Numbered from the stretch's first letter, positions 38,100 through 46,988 are shown. The stretch is DNA of 64,000 nucleotides from Bacteroidota bacterium (GCA_023423405.1 JAFAFR010000058.1:62001-126000); one strand, 5' to 3'. Notes: generated by a model not told the origin, from the sequence alone. Numbers and translations: made by a program.

Positions 38100-39245
38100 T
38101 CAAAAATCCGTACTGTACAGCTTTTTCAATTGCCGGTCTTTCACGCCCTCCGGCAGGGAACGCAGGAGCGTATTTCTTGCCCTCATCAACAAGGGGTTCG
38201 TCAACTGCGCCATCCTGCCCACCCTGGCCGATTGCCGGATGATGAAACGCGTGCGCCCGAGCCGCCGTTTTTCAAAACGAAGAAACACATCGGCCACATC
38301 GCCCCCGCGTGTCATTTCATCGTACAGCACAGCCGCGTCCTCGATGGCCTGGCAGGCTCCCTGGCCCAGATTGGGCGTGGTGGCATGTGCGGCATCGCCC
38401 AGCAGCAGTGTGTTTCCAAAAGCATAACGCGACAGCGGCTTAAGATCTATGATATCGTTCCAGATCAGTGCATCTTCTGAAGAGGCGTGAATGATGGCGC
38501 CCACTTCCGCCGGGTAATTTTTGAACCACTCCCTCAGGTCAACCAGGGTGAAGTTTTTAAAGCGGGCATTGTTGGCCGTACTGTTAACGGTCGCAAACCA
38601 GTACAACTGGTCCTCCGCCATTGGCACTACGCCAAACCTTCCCCTGCTTCCCCAGATCTCGTAACTGCTGTCCATCCCCAGGCTGCTGTTGCTGATAACG
38701 GCGCGCCAGCAGGTATAACCCGCAAAGCGCGGCGCGGAGTGCGGCGCCAGCTTCTGCCGCAGGGGCGAATGGATGCCATCGGCCACGATGACAATATCCG
38801 CTTCCCAACTGCTTCCATCTTTGAACAACAATCGCTGCCCGCCTTCTTTCCCCGTTAACATGTCTGTGCACTTTTTGCCCGTATGCAACCGCTCCCGCGA
38901 AATCGCCGACAACAACACTTCGTGCAGGGCCGCACGGTGGATGGTGAAATTATCAAGGCCATATTCGCGGCTTATTTTTCCACTATCCGTATGCGTTATA
39001 TGATTGCCTTTTTCGTCTTTGATGGAGAAGGAAGAAAGCAATCGCCCCCTGGCGATCACTTTATCACCCATCCCCAGTTTTTCCAGGGCCCTGATGGCAT
39101 TGGCGGCAAGTCCCAGTCCCGCGCCTACCGGTTGTATCGTTTCGGCCGCTTCGAAAACTTCGGGATCATATCCCGCATTCTGAAGGGCGATGGCGGCGGT
39201 GAGCCCTGCTATTCCGCCACCCACAATGGCTATGCTGCGTGTCAT
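38100..39245 (-). CDS. FAD-dependent aromatic-hydroxylase-type monooxygenase
   Basis: 381 residues. Rossmann motif VGGGIAGL (8-15), DG motif VADGIHSPL (D156/G157) and GD motif GDAAHATTPNLGQGA (from G283), the three fingerprints of class A flavoprotein monooxygenases. There is no signal peptide, so it is cytoplasmic. Relatives hydroxylate phenolic or other aromatic compounds with NAD(P)H, but some act on urate, carotenoids or tetracyclines, so the substrate is open. It lies between cluster A and the TonB receptor, convergent to A. Confidence 0.87.
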   Translation of the reverse strand: MTRSIAIVGGGIAGLTAAIALQNAGYDPEVFEAAETIQPVGAGLGLAANAIRALEKLGMGDKVIARGRLLSSFSIKDEKGNHITHTDSGKISREYGLDNFTIHRAALHEVLLSAISRERLHTGKKCTDMLTGKEGGQRLLFKDGSSWEADIVIVADGIHSPLRQKLAPHSAPRFAGYTCWRAVISNSSLGMDSSYEIWGSRGRFGVVPMAEDQLYWFATVNSTANNARFKNFTLVDLREWFKNYPAEVGAIIHASSEDALIWNDIIDLKPLSRYAFGNTLLLGDAAHATTPNLGQGACQAIEDAAVLYDEMTRGGDVADVFLRFEKRRLGRTRFIIRQSARVGRMAQLTNPLLMRARNTLLRSLPEGVKDRQLKKLYSTDF

Positions 39246-39292
39246 GTTACAATTGATTTATTTACCCGGCCAGTTAATCCGGCATACAGCGT

Positions 39293-39324
39293 TTGATGGC
39301 ATGCGGTTAAAAAAGGTGAATTTG
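39293..39324 (+). promoter_or_regulatory. candidate promoter of TonB receptor gene
   Basis: TTG (39293-39295), 21 bases, then TGAATTTG (39317-39324), one mismatch from TAnnTTTG. It leaves a leader of about 145 bases before the ATG at 39476. Confidence 0.45.
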
Positions 39325-39475
39325 TCTAAGTAAAAATAAGCGATGTCCCGGAATGCCCGCAGAGCCGCAACACGGTTCATTACAGCAAATGAACAATTCA
39401 CGGGAGATGCACTGGGCAGCGCGCGCCTTCTGTCGCAGTTTTGTTTCGCAATTGTTCACCATAAAGGCAAACAGT

Positions 39476-41836
39476 ATGAAAAATATTCTTCTGCGAAAGC
39501 TGTACCTCCTGCTGCCGGCACTTCTCCTGGCCTGGCTTCCGGCCGCCGCGCAGCAGCCCGTGCAAACCCTGGGCGGCACGGTTGTTGACCAGCAATCCAA
39601 AACAGGTATTGCAAACGCATCTGTTTCCATTGCGGGCACCAGCTTTGGCGCCACCACCGACAGCCTGGGTTCTTTTTCCCTGCACCGCATTCCCCTCGGG
39701 CGGGTGACCCTGATCGTTACACACATCGGGTACGAGCCGCGGCAGTTGTTCAATATTGTTGTGGAAGCAGGAAAACAAACCGTGCTGGACATTGAGCTGC
39801 TGGAAAAAATGAGCCATATGGAAAACGAAGTAGTGGTGCTGGGCAGGCGCAAACCAGCAACTGCGCGGATGGCTACCGTGAGTGCTGTGGCTTTCAATGC
39901 AGAGGATACGCGGCGCTTCGCCGGCAGCCGCAACGACATTGCGCGCATGGCTTCCAATTTCGCCGGTGTGAACAGTGTCAACGACGGCAGCAACGACATC
40001 ATCATTCGCGGCAATTCGCCGCTGGGACTGTTGTGGCGACTCGAAGGCGTGGACATTCCCAACCCCAATCATTTCGGCAGCCTGGGCGCCACCGGCGGAC
40101 CGGTAGGCATGCTCAACAACAACGTGATCGGGCAGTCGGCTTTTTATACGGGCGCTTTTCCCGCGCAATTCGGCAATGCCACTTCAGGCGTGTTCGATTT
40201 GAATTTGCGTCGCGGAAACCCGAACCGGCAGGAGTTCACGGCGCAGGTGGGTTTCAACGGGTTGGAAGCGGGCGCAGAAGGACCACTCAGCAAAAAGGGT
40301 CAGGGCTCTTATCTCGTATATTACCGGTACAGCATTCCGGGCCTGCTGCAATCACTGGGACTGGATGTGGGTACCGGCGGCGCTGTGCCCAGTTACCAGG
40401 ACATCAGCTTAAAGGTGGATCTGCCCATGAGAAAGGCCGGAAGGCTCACGCTCTTTGGCATGGGAGGCGCCAGCGATATCAGCTTCAAGGGCCAGTTGAA
40501 AGACACTGCTAACTTTTACAACGATCCTTATCACGATCTGTACAACCGCACCAAAATGGGCGTGGCGGGTATAAAGCATACTTATTTTTTCAACGAACGA
40601 ACTTCCTCCGTACTAACGGTGGCGGCTACCGGAACTAATGTGGTAACGCGGCAGGATTCGCTCGATGCTTCACAAATGCCCCACAAGAATTATCGCGAAG
40701 ACGGCAGTGAGTGGCGGTACATGGCAAGCCTGGTGCTGAATAAAAAGATTTCGGCAAGCGACAGGGTAGAGGCCGGCATTACCGCCGACCAGTTGCATTA
40801 CCGCTACCAGGACAGCATCCTTGATGCCAACCACGGCTTTATACCCTTTCTGCAGGAAAGCAGCCAAACCTGGTTGTTGCGCGGATACCTGCAATGGCAG
40901 CATCGCTTCTCACCGCGGCTTACGTTGAATACCGGCGTGTACAGCCAATACCTCGCGTTGAATGCAAATGCGGCGGTGGATGCGCGTGTGGGTCTCCGTT
41001 ATGCGGCCGGCAGCAGCAACCTGTTTACCATCGCCTACGGCGGTCACAGCCAGATGCAGCCGCTGATGATGTATTTTCATGAAACAAAGGTGGCGGGCGC
41101 TTATGTGCAAACGAATCTCGATCTCGGTTTCACGCGAAGCCACCATCTTGTTGCGGGATGGGAGCATTCGTTTCAGCAGGCCTGGAAAATGAAATGGGAA
41201 GCTTATGGACAATGGTTGAACAAAGTGCCGGTGGAAGGTCATTTGTCCGACTGGTCGGCGCTGAACATCGGCGCCGGTTATGGGGCGGGACTGGAAGACA
41301 GCCTGGTGAACAAAGGAACGGGTTACAATTATGGATTGGAGTTAACGGCAGAGAAACCTTTTTCCAACGGCTGGTATTTCCTGGGCACCCTCTCTTTATT
41401 CGATTCAAAATACAAGGGAAGCAACGGCGTGCAACACAATACGGTGTTCAATGGCAACTATGTGGCGAATGTGCTGGGCGGCAAGGAATGGCGCCTCGGC
41501 GATGTGCATACCATAGCAGTGGATCTGAAAGGAACGCTTGCCGGCGGTAAAAGATATACGCCTATCCTGGAGGAAGAATCGAGGTTGTCCGGCACTGCGG
41601 TATACGACGATGCGCATGCATTTGAGCTGCAGGCAAAACCTTATTTCCGCATCGATGTAAAGCTGACCTATCGCATGAACAGCAAAGGATTTATGCAGGA
41701 ATTTTTTGTGGATTTCCAGAATCTTACCGACCACAAAAATGTGTTCAGCCAGTGGTACGACAGCCGGTCGGAGAAAGTACGCACGCAAAACCAATTGGGT
41801 TTCTGGCCCAATTTTAACTACCGCATCCAGTTTTGA
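39476..41836 (+). CDS. TonB-dependent receptor with CarboxypepD_reg domain
   Basis: 786 residues from the Met at 39476, which begins a signal peptide ending AAAQQ. Residues about 28-110 form a carboxypeptidase-regulatory-like domain (LGGTVVDQQSKTGIANASVSI, DSLGSFSLHRIPLGRVTL). Plug domain about 130-240 (NDIIIRGNSPLGLLWRLEGVDI), then a 22-strand-type barrel to a terminal FNYRIQF. No SusD gene follows and the length is below that of SusC proteins, so this is a receptor of the non-SusC kind. It uses TonB energy to import a ligand, perhaps a siderophore or small organic compound; the ligand is unknown. Confidence 0.9.
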   Translation: MKNILLRKLYLLLPALLLAWLPAAAQQPVQTLGGTVVDQQSKTGIANASVSIAGTSFGATTDSLGSFSLHRIPLGRVTLIVTHIGYEPRQLFNIVVEAGKQTVLDIELLEKMSHMENEVVVLGRRKPATARMATVSAVAFNAEDTRRFAGSRNDIARMASNFAGVNSVNDGSNDIIIRGNSPLGLLWRLEGVDIPNPNHFGSLGATGGPVGMLNNNVIGQSAFYTGAFPAQFGNATSGVFDLNLRRGNPNRQEFTAQVGFNGLEAGAEGPLSKKGQGSYLVYYRYSIPGLLQSLGLDVGTGGAVPSYQDISLKVDLPMRKAGRLTLFGMGGASDISFKGQLKDTANFYNDPYHDLYNRTKMGVAGIKHTYFFNERTSSVLTVAATGTNVVTRQDSLDASQMPHKNYREDGSEWRYMASLVLNKKISASDRVEAGITADQLHYRYQDSILDANHGFIPFLQESSQTWLLRGYLQWQHRFSPRLTLNTGVYSQYLALNANAAVDARVGLRYAAGSSNLFTIAYGGHSQMQPLMMYFHETKVAGAYVQTNLDLGFTRSHHLVAGWEHSFQQAWKMKWEAYGQWLNKVPVEGHLSDWSALNIGAGYGAGLEDSLVNKGTGYNYGLELTAEKPFSNGWYFLGTLSLFDSKYKGSNGVQHNTVFNGNYVANVLGGKEWRLGDVHTIAVDLKGTLAGGKRYTPILEEESRLSGTAVYDDAHAFELQAKPYFRIDVKLTYRMNSKGFMQEFFVDFQNLTDHKNVFSQWYDSRSEKVRTQNQLGFWPNFNYRIQF

Positions 41837-41876
41837 TGCACGGTGCGCGCCCGGTGTTGCTGGTTCCTGTCACGGG

Positions 41877-42248
41877 TCAATAACCCCGGCCGTTGAGCTG
41901 CGCAAATTTCAGCTCCCCTTCTTCGAGCCAGAACTCCCAGTGGGGGTGCATGAAATCGTCGGTGGCATGGATCCAACGGCCGCCGTCGAGGGCTTCCACC
42001 ATGGATTTGAGTTCGGTCCGGATGGAATCGGCGGCGGAGAAAAGGTGTTGCTGCTGTTCTTTCAGCGCAGCCAGTTCACGGAACTGCTGGTTGATGGCCA
42101 GGACTTCGTTGTCGCTGAACATTTTTTCGGAATTGCGCAGCAGGAGATGGTGATACTGCGCGGTCTTGGTTTTGATGTCTTTGTCGAGCGCTCTTGCTTT
42201 TTGTTCCTGCTCGAACAGTTGGGTCACTTTTTGCTTCAGGTCGGTCAT
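41877..42248 (-). CDS. hypothetical small protein with coiled-coil
   Basis: 123 residues from the Met at 42248 (MTDLKQKVTQLFEQEQKARAL). The first 90 residues are charged and helical, suiting a coiled coil; the tail has DGGRWIHATDDFMHPHWEFWLEEGELKFAQLNGRGY-type sequence rich in His, Trp and acidic residues. No signal peptide. Function not recognised. Convergent with the TonB receptor, divergent from the addiction-module-type gene. Confidence 0.6.
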   Translation of the reverse strand: MTDLKQKVTQLFEQEQKARALDKDIKTKTAQYHHLLLRNSEKMFSDNEVLAINQQFRELAALKEQQQHLFSAADSIRTELKSMVEALDGGRWIHATDDFMHPHWEFWLEEGELKFAQLNGRGY

Positions 42249-42343
42249 GACGATGGGTATTGGATACGACCTATGCATAACGCCGGAAGGGGGTGGGTAA
42301 GTATCTGGTTGCGGCCAAACCGGACGATTTTTTCCAGTACCGG

Positions 42344-42374
42344 TTGTAAATAAGTGGTAAAAAAGGTAGATTTG
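42344..42374 (+). promoter_or_regulatory. Bacteroidota-type promoter, full match
   Basis: TTG at 42344-42346, 20 bases, TAGATTTG at 42367-42374, matching TAnnTTTG exactly. The predicted start is about 10 bases before the ATG at 42392. Confidence 0.65.
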
Positions 42375-42391
42375 GACTAAACAGTAGGAGT

Positions 42392-42640
42392 ATGAGTACG
42401 GCCAGCATCCGGCAGAAATTATACGATTATATCCGTGCAGCAGAGGACCGGAAGGTAAAAGCTATTTATACCATGCTGGAAGAAGAAATTGAGGAAATCT
42501 ACGATCATTGGAATGACAACGCGTTTGTTGCTGAACTGGAAAAACGTTCGGCAGATGTAAAAGCCGGTAAATCCAAAACTGTTAGCTGGGAAAAAGCAAA
42601 AGCCGAAATACTTGCATCCAGGACAACAAAAAAGAAATGA
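42392..42640 (+). CDS. addiction-module (RelB/ParD-like) protein without partner
   Basis: 82 residues, no signal peptide. A helical N-terminal half (IRQKLYDYIRAAEDRKVKAIYTMLEEEIEE) is followed by ELEKRSADVKAGKSKTVSWEKAKAEIL, a pattern seen in RelB-type antitoxins and putative addiction-module components. A toxin gene should follow with a short overlap, but the next frame (ATGA overlap) is only 16 codons. It could be an orphan antitoxin or the remains of a pair. It has its own strong promoter. Confidence 0.6.
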   Translation: MSTASIRQKLYDYIRAAEDRKVKAIYTMLEEEIEEIYDHWNDNAFVAELEKRSADVKAGKSKTVSWEKAKAEILASRTTKKK

Positions 42641-42687
42641 GCTACCTCCACAGCAGGCGAAACCCACTGTTGAAATACAGGCGATAA
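42637..42687 (+). pseudogene. 16-codon frame in toxin position, possible toxin remnant
   Basis: ATG overlapping the stop of the addiction-module-type gene (ATGA) opens a frame of only 16 residues (MSYLHSRRNPLLKYRR) before a stop. The start placement is that of a RelE-type toxin gene, but nothing in the peptide proves kinship. The DNA after it belongs to the convergent mqo gene. Confidence 0.25.
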
Positions 42688-42691
42688 ACGA

Positions 42692-44203
42692 TCACACCAC
42701 CGCTTCCTTTTTCTCCAGCCCCAGTGTACGGGAACTGCTTTCGGCAACGGCCGCATACAACTCCGGGTCCTGCAACAGCGAACGTCCATAAGACGGGATC
42801 ATGTCGCGGATCTTTTCCTGCCAGGCCTTGCCCGCCAGCTCCTGCGGGAAACATTTTTCCAGCAGTTCCAGCATGATGCTCACCGCCGTGGAAGCGCCGG
42901 GTGAAGCGCCGAGCAGGGCGGCGATGGAGCCGTCGGCTGCACACACGATTTCGGTGCCGAATTCGAGCACGCCGCCGTGCACGGGATCTTTTTTGATCAC
43001 CTGCACGCGCTGCCCCGCGATCTCCAGTTTCCAGTCGGCCATTTTTGCGAGGGGCATATACTCCTGCAGCGCATCGAGGCGATCGTCGGCACTCTGGGTC
43101 ACCTGCGAAATGAGGTATTTGGTGAGGTCGATATTATCGAGCCCCGATTTGATCATGGGCAGGATATTGTAGTATTTGATGGAAGCGGGCAGGTCCATCA
43201 GCGAGCCGTTTTTCAGGAAGCGCGTGGAGAAACCGGCATAGGGCCCGAAGAGCAGGGCCTTGTTGCCATCGATCACACGCGTGTCGAGATGGGGCACCGA
43301 CATGGGCGGCGCGCCCACAGCCGCTTTGCCGTACACCTTGGCCTGGTGCTTTTCGATCACCGCGGGATTGATGCAGCGCAGCCATTGCCCGCTTACCGGG
43401 AAGCCGCCATAGCCGCGGCCTTCGGGGATACCCGATTTTTCGAGCAGGGGCAGGGAGCCGCCGCCCGCGCCGATGAACACAAAGCGCGTGAGGATATGTG
43501 TTTTATTGCGGGTAGTGAGGTTGCGGGCTTCGAGCAGCCACTTGCCGCTGGACTGCTGTTTCAGGTCTTCCACTTCATGCGCCAGCTTTATGCGCACATC
43601 CGGCAGGCCGCGGAGCCATTCAAAGATCTTGCGGCTGAGGGCGCCGAAATTCACGTCGGTACCATTTTCCACGCGCGTAGCGGCAACGGGTTCGGCCGGG
43701 TCGCGGCCTTCCATCACCAGGGGCATCCACTCCGTCATTTGTGCGCGGTCGGAGGTAAACTCCATTTCGCTGAACAGGTGGAACTGCTTCATGGTATTGA
43801 AGCGTTTGCGGAGATATTCCACGTCTTTCTGCCCCCTTACAAAACTGATATGGGGAACGGGGCGGATGAAACCGGACGGCTGCTGCACGATGCCCTGGTT
43901 CACGAGGTAGGCCCAGAACTGTTTCGATTCCTCGAAGGACTCAAAGATCTTCACGGCTTTTTTAACCTCGATGGAGCCATCGGGTTTTTGGGGCGTGTAG
44001 TTCAGTTCACAGAGGGCGCTGTGGCCGGTGCCGGCATTGTTCCAGGCATCGGAACTTTCGCCGGCAAGCACATCCAGGCGTTCGAGCACAACGATGGACA
44101 ATTGAGGGTCCAGTTCTTTGAGAAGGGCCGCCAGGGTGGCGCTCATGATGCCGGCTCCGATCAGTACGATATCCGCATGCAGCACAGGTTGTTTTTTCTC
44201 CAT
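42692..44203 (-). CDS. mqo: malate:quinone oxidoreductase
   Basis: 503 residues, the normal length. FAD-binding start VLIGAGIMSATLA (13-25), the Mqo signature ESSDAWNNAGTGHSALCELNYTP (about 49-72), GGGSLPLLEKSGIPEGRGYGGFPVSG (about 254-280) and the end EIVCAADGSIAALLGASPGASTAVSIMLELL. It oxidises malate to oxaloacetate and passes electrons to quinone at the inner membrane. It is a housekeeping gene and appears unrelated to the flanking clusters. CAAAATTA at 44212-44219 reads TAATTTTG on its strand, a possible -7 element close to the start. Confidence 0.95.
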   Translation of the reverse strand: MEKKQPVLHADIVLIGAGIMSATLAALLKELDPQLSIVVLERLDVLAGESSDAWNNAGTGHSALCELNYTPQKPDGSIEVKKAVKIFESFEESKQFWAYLVNQGIVQQPSGFIRPVPHISFVRGQKDVEYLRKRFNTMKQFHLFSEMEFTSDRAQMTEWMPLVMEGRDPAEPVAATRVENGTDVNFGALSRKIFEWLRGLPDVRIKLAHEVEDLKQQSSGKWLLEARNLTTRNKTHILTRFVFIGAGGGSLPLLEKSGIPEGRGYGGFPVSGQWLRCINPAVIEKHQAKVYGKAAVGAPPMSVPHLDTRVIDGNKALLFGPYAGFSTRFLKNGSLMDLPASIKYYNILPMIKSGLDNIDLTKYLISQVTQSADDRLDALQEYMPLAKMADWKLEIAGQRVQVIKKDPVHGGVLEFGTEIVCAADGSIAALLGASPGASTAVSIMLELLEKCFPQELAGKAWQEKIRDMIPSYGRSLLQDPELYAAVAESSSRTLGLEKKEAVV

Positions 44204-44375
44204 ATCAGGCGCAAAATTACGGCCAGAATCTTTCCTGTGCCCCTCTCATATGGTAAAATTTGTATCATGTTTGGCTGCACCGGAGCGACGGTGGAAGTGG
44301 GTGCATTTTGCCGGTCGCCGGGGCCTGCCTGGTGCATGGATGGTGCGGTGGTGACTACATCATGACGCTTAGAAA

Positions 44376-44419
44376 GACGGCAAAAAAACGGCAAACAGAC
44401 GGCAAACCAACGACAGACG
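44376..44419. repeat. four 11-bp phased direct repeats
   Basis: Consecutive units GACGGCAAAAA, AACGGCAAACA, GACGGCAAACC and a weaker AACGACAGACG, at exactly 11-base period, ending 42 bases before the winged-helix gene. One unit per helical turn suggests a cooperative protein-binding site. Confidence 0.75.
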
Positions 44420-44461
44420 GGCTTTCCACAATTTTAGGTATATTAGGGATAAAATCTTCCT

Positions 44462-45040
44462 ATGGCAAGAAACAGGGGCAATATGCTCACCCGGAACTAT
44501 TCCGGGAAGATCGGAAAAACCATCGTGTTCAAGCGGCACCGCGATGGCGACCTGGCCACAAAATATCCCGACCGCGGCTGGGTGCGGCTGTCGCCGGTAC
44601 AGGTCCAGAGCAACCAGGTTTTCCGTGAAGCAGTGGCCCAGGCGCGGGCCACCATTGCCGACCCTGAAAGGAAAGCGTCCATCAAAGCGATGCTGAAATC
44701 CAACCGCAAAACCAAGTATCAGTCGGCGTATCACTTTGTTATACAAGAGTTTATGAAGGAACACCAGCCCTTTATGAAAGCGGCGGAAAGGCAGAAAGTC
44801 CTGGAGTATTATGCTGCGCTGCACCCTTTATCGGACCGCCAGGTCCTGCTCATTGAACTGGTCCTCCTGGGTGAGCCCGTCAGCAACAAGACCCACCAGC
44901 AACGCCACCAGGTATCGAAGGCAACCGCCACGCGCGATCTCCGGGAGCTGGTGAACTGGGGCATTTTCAACTGTAGCGGAAAAGGCGCCGGCGCAAAATA
45001 TACCCTTGTTTTACCCACCTCAAAACCGGCTGCAGAATAG
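44462..45040 (+). CDS. winged-helix protein flanked by repeats, function unknown
   Basis: 192 residues, cytoplasmic. The N-terminal 110 residues are basic with no recognised domain (MLTRNYSGKIGKTIVFKRHR). The C-terminal part (about 115-185) is a winged helix: LSDRQVLLIELVLLGEPVSN, VSKATATRDLRELVNWGIF, GKGAGAKYTLVLP, similar to the DNA-binding tail of Fic-type and other regulators. Phased repeats lie upstream (44376-44419) and from its stop codon on (45036-45107), consistent with self-binding. Role not known: regulator or replication-type iteron binder are both conceivable. Confidence 0.65.
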   Translation: MARNRGNMLTRNYSGKIGKTIVFKRHRDGDLATKYPDRGWVRLSPVQVQSNQVFREAVAQARATIADPERKASIKAMLKSNRKTKYQSAYHFVIQEFMKEHQPFMKAAERQKVLEYYAALHPLSDRQVLLIELVLLGEPVSNKTHQQRHQVSKATATRDLRELVNWGIFNCSGKGAGAKYTLVLPTSKPAAE

Positions 45041-45107
45041 GCTCATTTTGCCCAAATAATAGGCTCATTTTCGAAAATAATAGGCTCACAACCCCAGAAT
45101 AGGCTCA
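45036..45107. repeat. four direct repeats AATAGGCTCA
   Basis: Perfect 10-base copies at 45036, 45058, 45079 and 45098, spaced 22, 21 and 19 bases. The first copy contains the stop codon of the winged-helix gene. The spacing is near two helical turns, as in iterons or arrayed operators. Too short and too few for CRISPR. Confidence 0.75.
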
Positions 45108-45150
45108 AAACCCAACCCCCAACCCCAAACCACAAACTCCAAACCCCAAA
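45108..45150. other. C/A-rich low-complexity tract
   Basis: Runs of three to five C separated by AA or AAA directly after the porin stop on the opposite strand; on that strand it reads as G-runs (GGG, GGGGG, GGGG, with another GGGG further off), a possible G-quadruplex former in the porin 3' end. Confidence 0.5.
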
Positions 45151-46407
45151 CTATAACGATATATCCCACTGCAACCGGAAACGCCATTCCTGGGTGAGCA
45201 CATCAGCCGATTTATCGTACGTAAAACGGCTGGTCTCGAAAGTCAGCTTATTGCGATGCCCGTTGAAAAACCAGTTAAAGGCCGCCGAGGTTTCCCCTTT
45301 TTTTGTTTGTTCTGCTTCCACATTGGGACGGTAATTGGCCTGGCGCATCGCAAATTCCAGCGGCCTGGGCCACCAGTGCCAGAGCTGGTGGAAAAAATAA
45401 CCAGCCTCGATATAGTAGCCATGCAGGGTATTGGTCTGATCGTTGTTGTATTTGTCAACAATCTCTTTCCAGTGCCACTCCGATTGCCAACTGAATCCTT
45501 TGTACATGAAGGCCGATTCCAGGTTGGCCTGGTTCACGCGGTACTGTCCAGGTAGCCCGTTTTCGTATCCTTCGAGTGATCCGCCGCCAGCCTGGGAAAA
45601 ACGTGTATAGGGACTTTGGTTGGTAACCATTGAAAGCGCCAGTGTGCCGGCCGGCTTTTCATGGAGCTCCAGGTCGCTTCCTTCGAAATCCAGAAACCGC
45701 CCGGTGACATTCCATTGCAGTCTTCCGAAATACATCAGGTGATTGTCGTCGTTGGCAGTATTGCCTCGACCGGTCCCGGTGAAAACGCCCAGCCAGTAAT
45801 TGAAATCGGCAATGCCTTTTCCTTTCAGTCGCCCGTATATTTCAGCGCCCTGCTGGCGGTCGACCGTAAAGGGCCGGTTGATCACGGAACGGTCCACCAT
45901 TTGTTGTTCGCCGCTGCTGATGCGTCGTTCGCGGGTGTACTCCACTTTGAATTGTCCGACCTGGAATTTCAGCCAGTCCCATTTTTCCACCATGATGGTG
46001 TAGTTGAGCAGGTTCGACTGGCTCAGTTCATATTCCCAGTAATATTTCAACCAGGGCTGGAAAGCATGACCGCCCACTTTCAGCCTCGCGCGGTTGATCT
46101 TAAAACTGGTTTTGTTCACGCCGCTGAAATCGTCGAAGGTAACAGGGTCCTGGTCTTCGGGCGTGGCGAAGCGGAACTGCAGGCGGCTGTGCACCTGCAT
46201 CAGGAAACGGTTGTCGGCCGTTTTGAACTCAAATCCTTTTGCGGGGTTGTAACGCACGCTGGCCCTGCGGGCGCTGTCGGCGTTGGTTTCGTCGCCACTG
46301 CTTTTTTCCGGCCCCTGGCCCATTGCCGGCAGGCAGGCTGCGAGCAGCAGGAAGGCGATAACAAAACCATGCAGGCGGTGCTGTTGTAAATCCTTTCGGG
46401 TAATCAT
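45151..46407 (-). CDS. phosphate-selective (OprP/OprO-type) porin
   Basis: 418 residues, signal peptide ending PAMGQ (about 30). Strand-rich with the typical start FEFKTADNRFLMQVHSRLQFRF, an INRARLKVGGHAFQPWLKYYWEYEL block, WDWLKFQVGQFKVEYTRERRISSGEQQMVDRS and a closing LTQEWRFRLQWDISL. This is the phosphate-selective porin O/P family, whose members pass phosphate, pyrophosphate or other anions. In this context a sulfated or anionic substrate is plausible but unproven. It overlaps the upstream gene by 4 bases and ends cluster B. Confidence 0.88.
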   Translation of the reverse strand: MITRKDLQQHRLHGFVIAFLLLAACLPAMGQGPEKSSGDETNADSARRASVRYNPAKGFEFKTADNRFLMQVHSRLQFRFATPEDQDPVTFDDFSGVNKTSFKINRARLKVGGHAFQPWLKYYWEYELSQSNLLNYTIMVEKWDWLKFQVGQFKVEYTRERRISSGEQQMVDRSVINRPFTVDRQQGAEIYGRLKGKGIADFNYWLGVFTGTGRGNTANDDNHLMYFGRLQWNVTGRFLDFEGSDLELHEKPAGTLALSMVTNQSPYTRFSQAGGGSLEGYENGLPGQYRVNQANLESAFMYKGFSWQSEWHWKEIVDKYNNDQTNTLHGYYIEAGYFFHQLWHWWPRPLEFAMRQANYRPNVEAEQTKKGETSAAFNWFFNGHRNKLTFETSRFTYDKSADVLTQEWRFRLQWDISL

Positions 46408-46988
46408 TCTTTTCTTTTTCCAAGCGCTTTTGAAATGCCCAGGCCAATGGTCCAGGTATCATAGGCTTTCCAGCGGATATCGTATTGCAAGCTTCCTGCA
46501 AGCTCCCACCCGTTGCGGATCTCCACGCCGTATTCCACGGCCAGCCTGTTCAGGAAATAATTCTCTTCTTTGGCGAACTCCCCGCCGAAACCCAGCCCGA
46601 AATTCCAGTGTTCCGTGGGTTTGTAAAATCCCATCAGGGCCGGGGCGATGGGTCTTGTTCTTTCAACGGTGGTCTCTTCGCCGTTTTCCAGGTTCTTTTC
46701 TACTTCAAAAGATTCCAAAATGAAATCGGTATGCAGACCAACGGCGAATTTAGGATGGAACCAGAAATTATAATCGAGTCCCCAGAAGGGCAGGACCAGC
46801 ACTTCTCTTTTGCCTTCTTCGTTGCGGCCGTTGAACGAGTGTTCGTGACCGATGGTGAGGCCCAACTGGTGGAAGGGTTTGAAAGCGGCACTGGCTTTTG
46901 CCGGCTCCTGTTGCGCAAAAGCAGCAGCGCATACGCAAAGCAGCGCTCCGGTTAGCAACGATGGCAACAGCCGGATGGAATTTTTCAT
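46404..46988 (-). CDS. outer-membrane beta-barrel protein
   Basis: 194 residues, signal peptide to AFAQ (25). Strands FKPFHQLGLTIGHEHSF, LPFWGLDYNFWFHPKFAVGLHTDFILE, APALMGFYKPTEHWNFGLGFGGEF, RLAVEYGVEIRNGWELAGSLQYDIRW suggest an eight-stranded barrel. It is coupled to the porin by a 4-base overlap and preceded at 24 bases by the orphan OrfA-like gene. No closer assignment. Confidence 0.72.
   Translation of the reverse strand: MKNSIRLLPSLLTGALLCVCAAAFAQQEPAKASAAFKPFHQLGLTIGHEHSFNGRNEEGKREVLVLPFWGLDYNFWFHPKFAVGLHTDFILESFEVEKNLENGEETTVERTRPIAPALMGFYKPTEHWNFGLGFGGEFAKEENYFLNRLAVEYGVEIRNGWELAGSLQYDIRWKAYDTWTIGLGISKALGKRKE

Noticed and set aside
39353..39475. Longer start of the TonB receptor
   Set aside because: The extra 41 residues precede a clear signal peptide and are unlike a leader; the Met at 39476 is preferred.
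42977..44365. 462-residue open frame antisense to mqo
   Set aside because: Complete overlap with a clear housekeeping gene and His/Gly/Ala-rich shadow composition.
45036..45107. AATAGGCTCA repeats as a CRISPR array
   Set aside because: Units are 10 bases with 9-12 base spacers and only four copies; no cas genes nearby.
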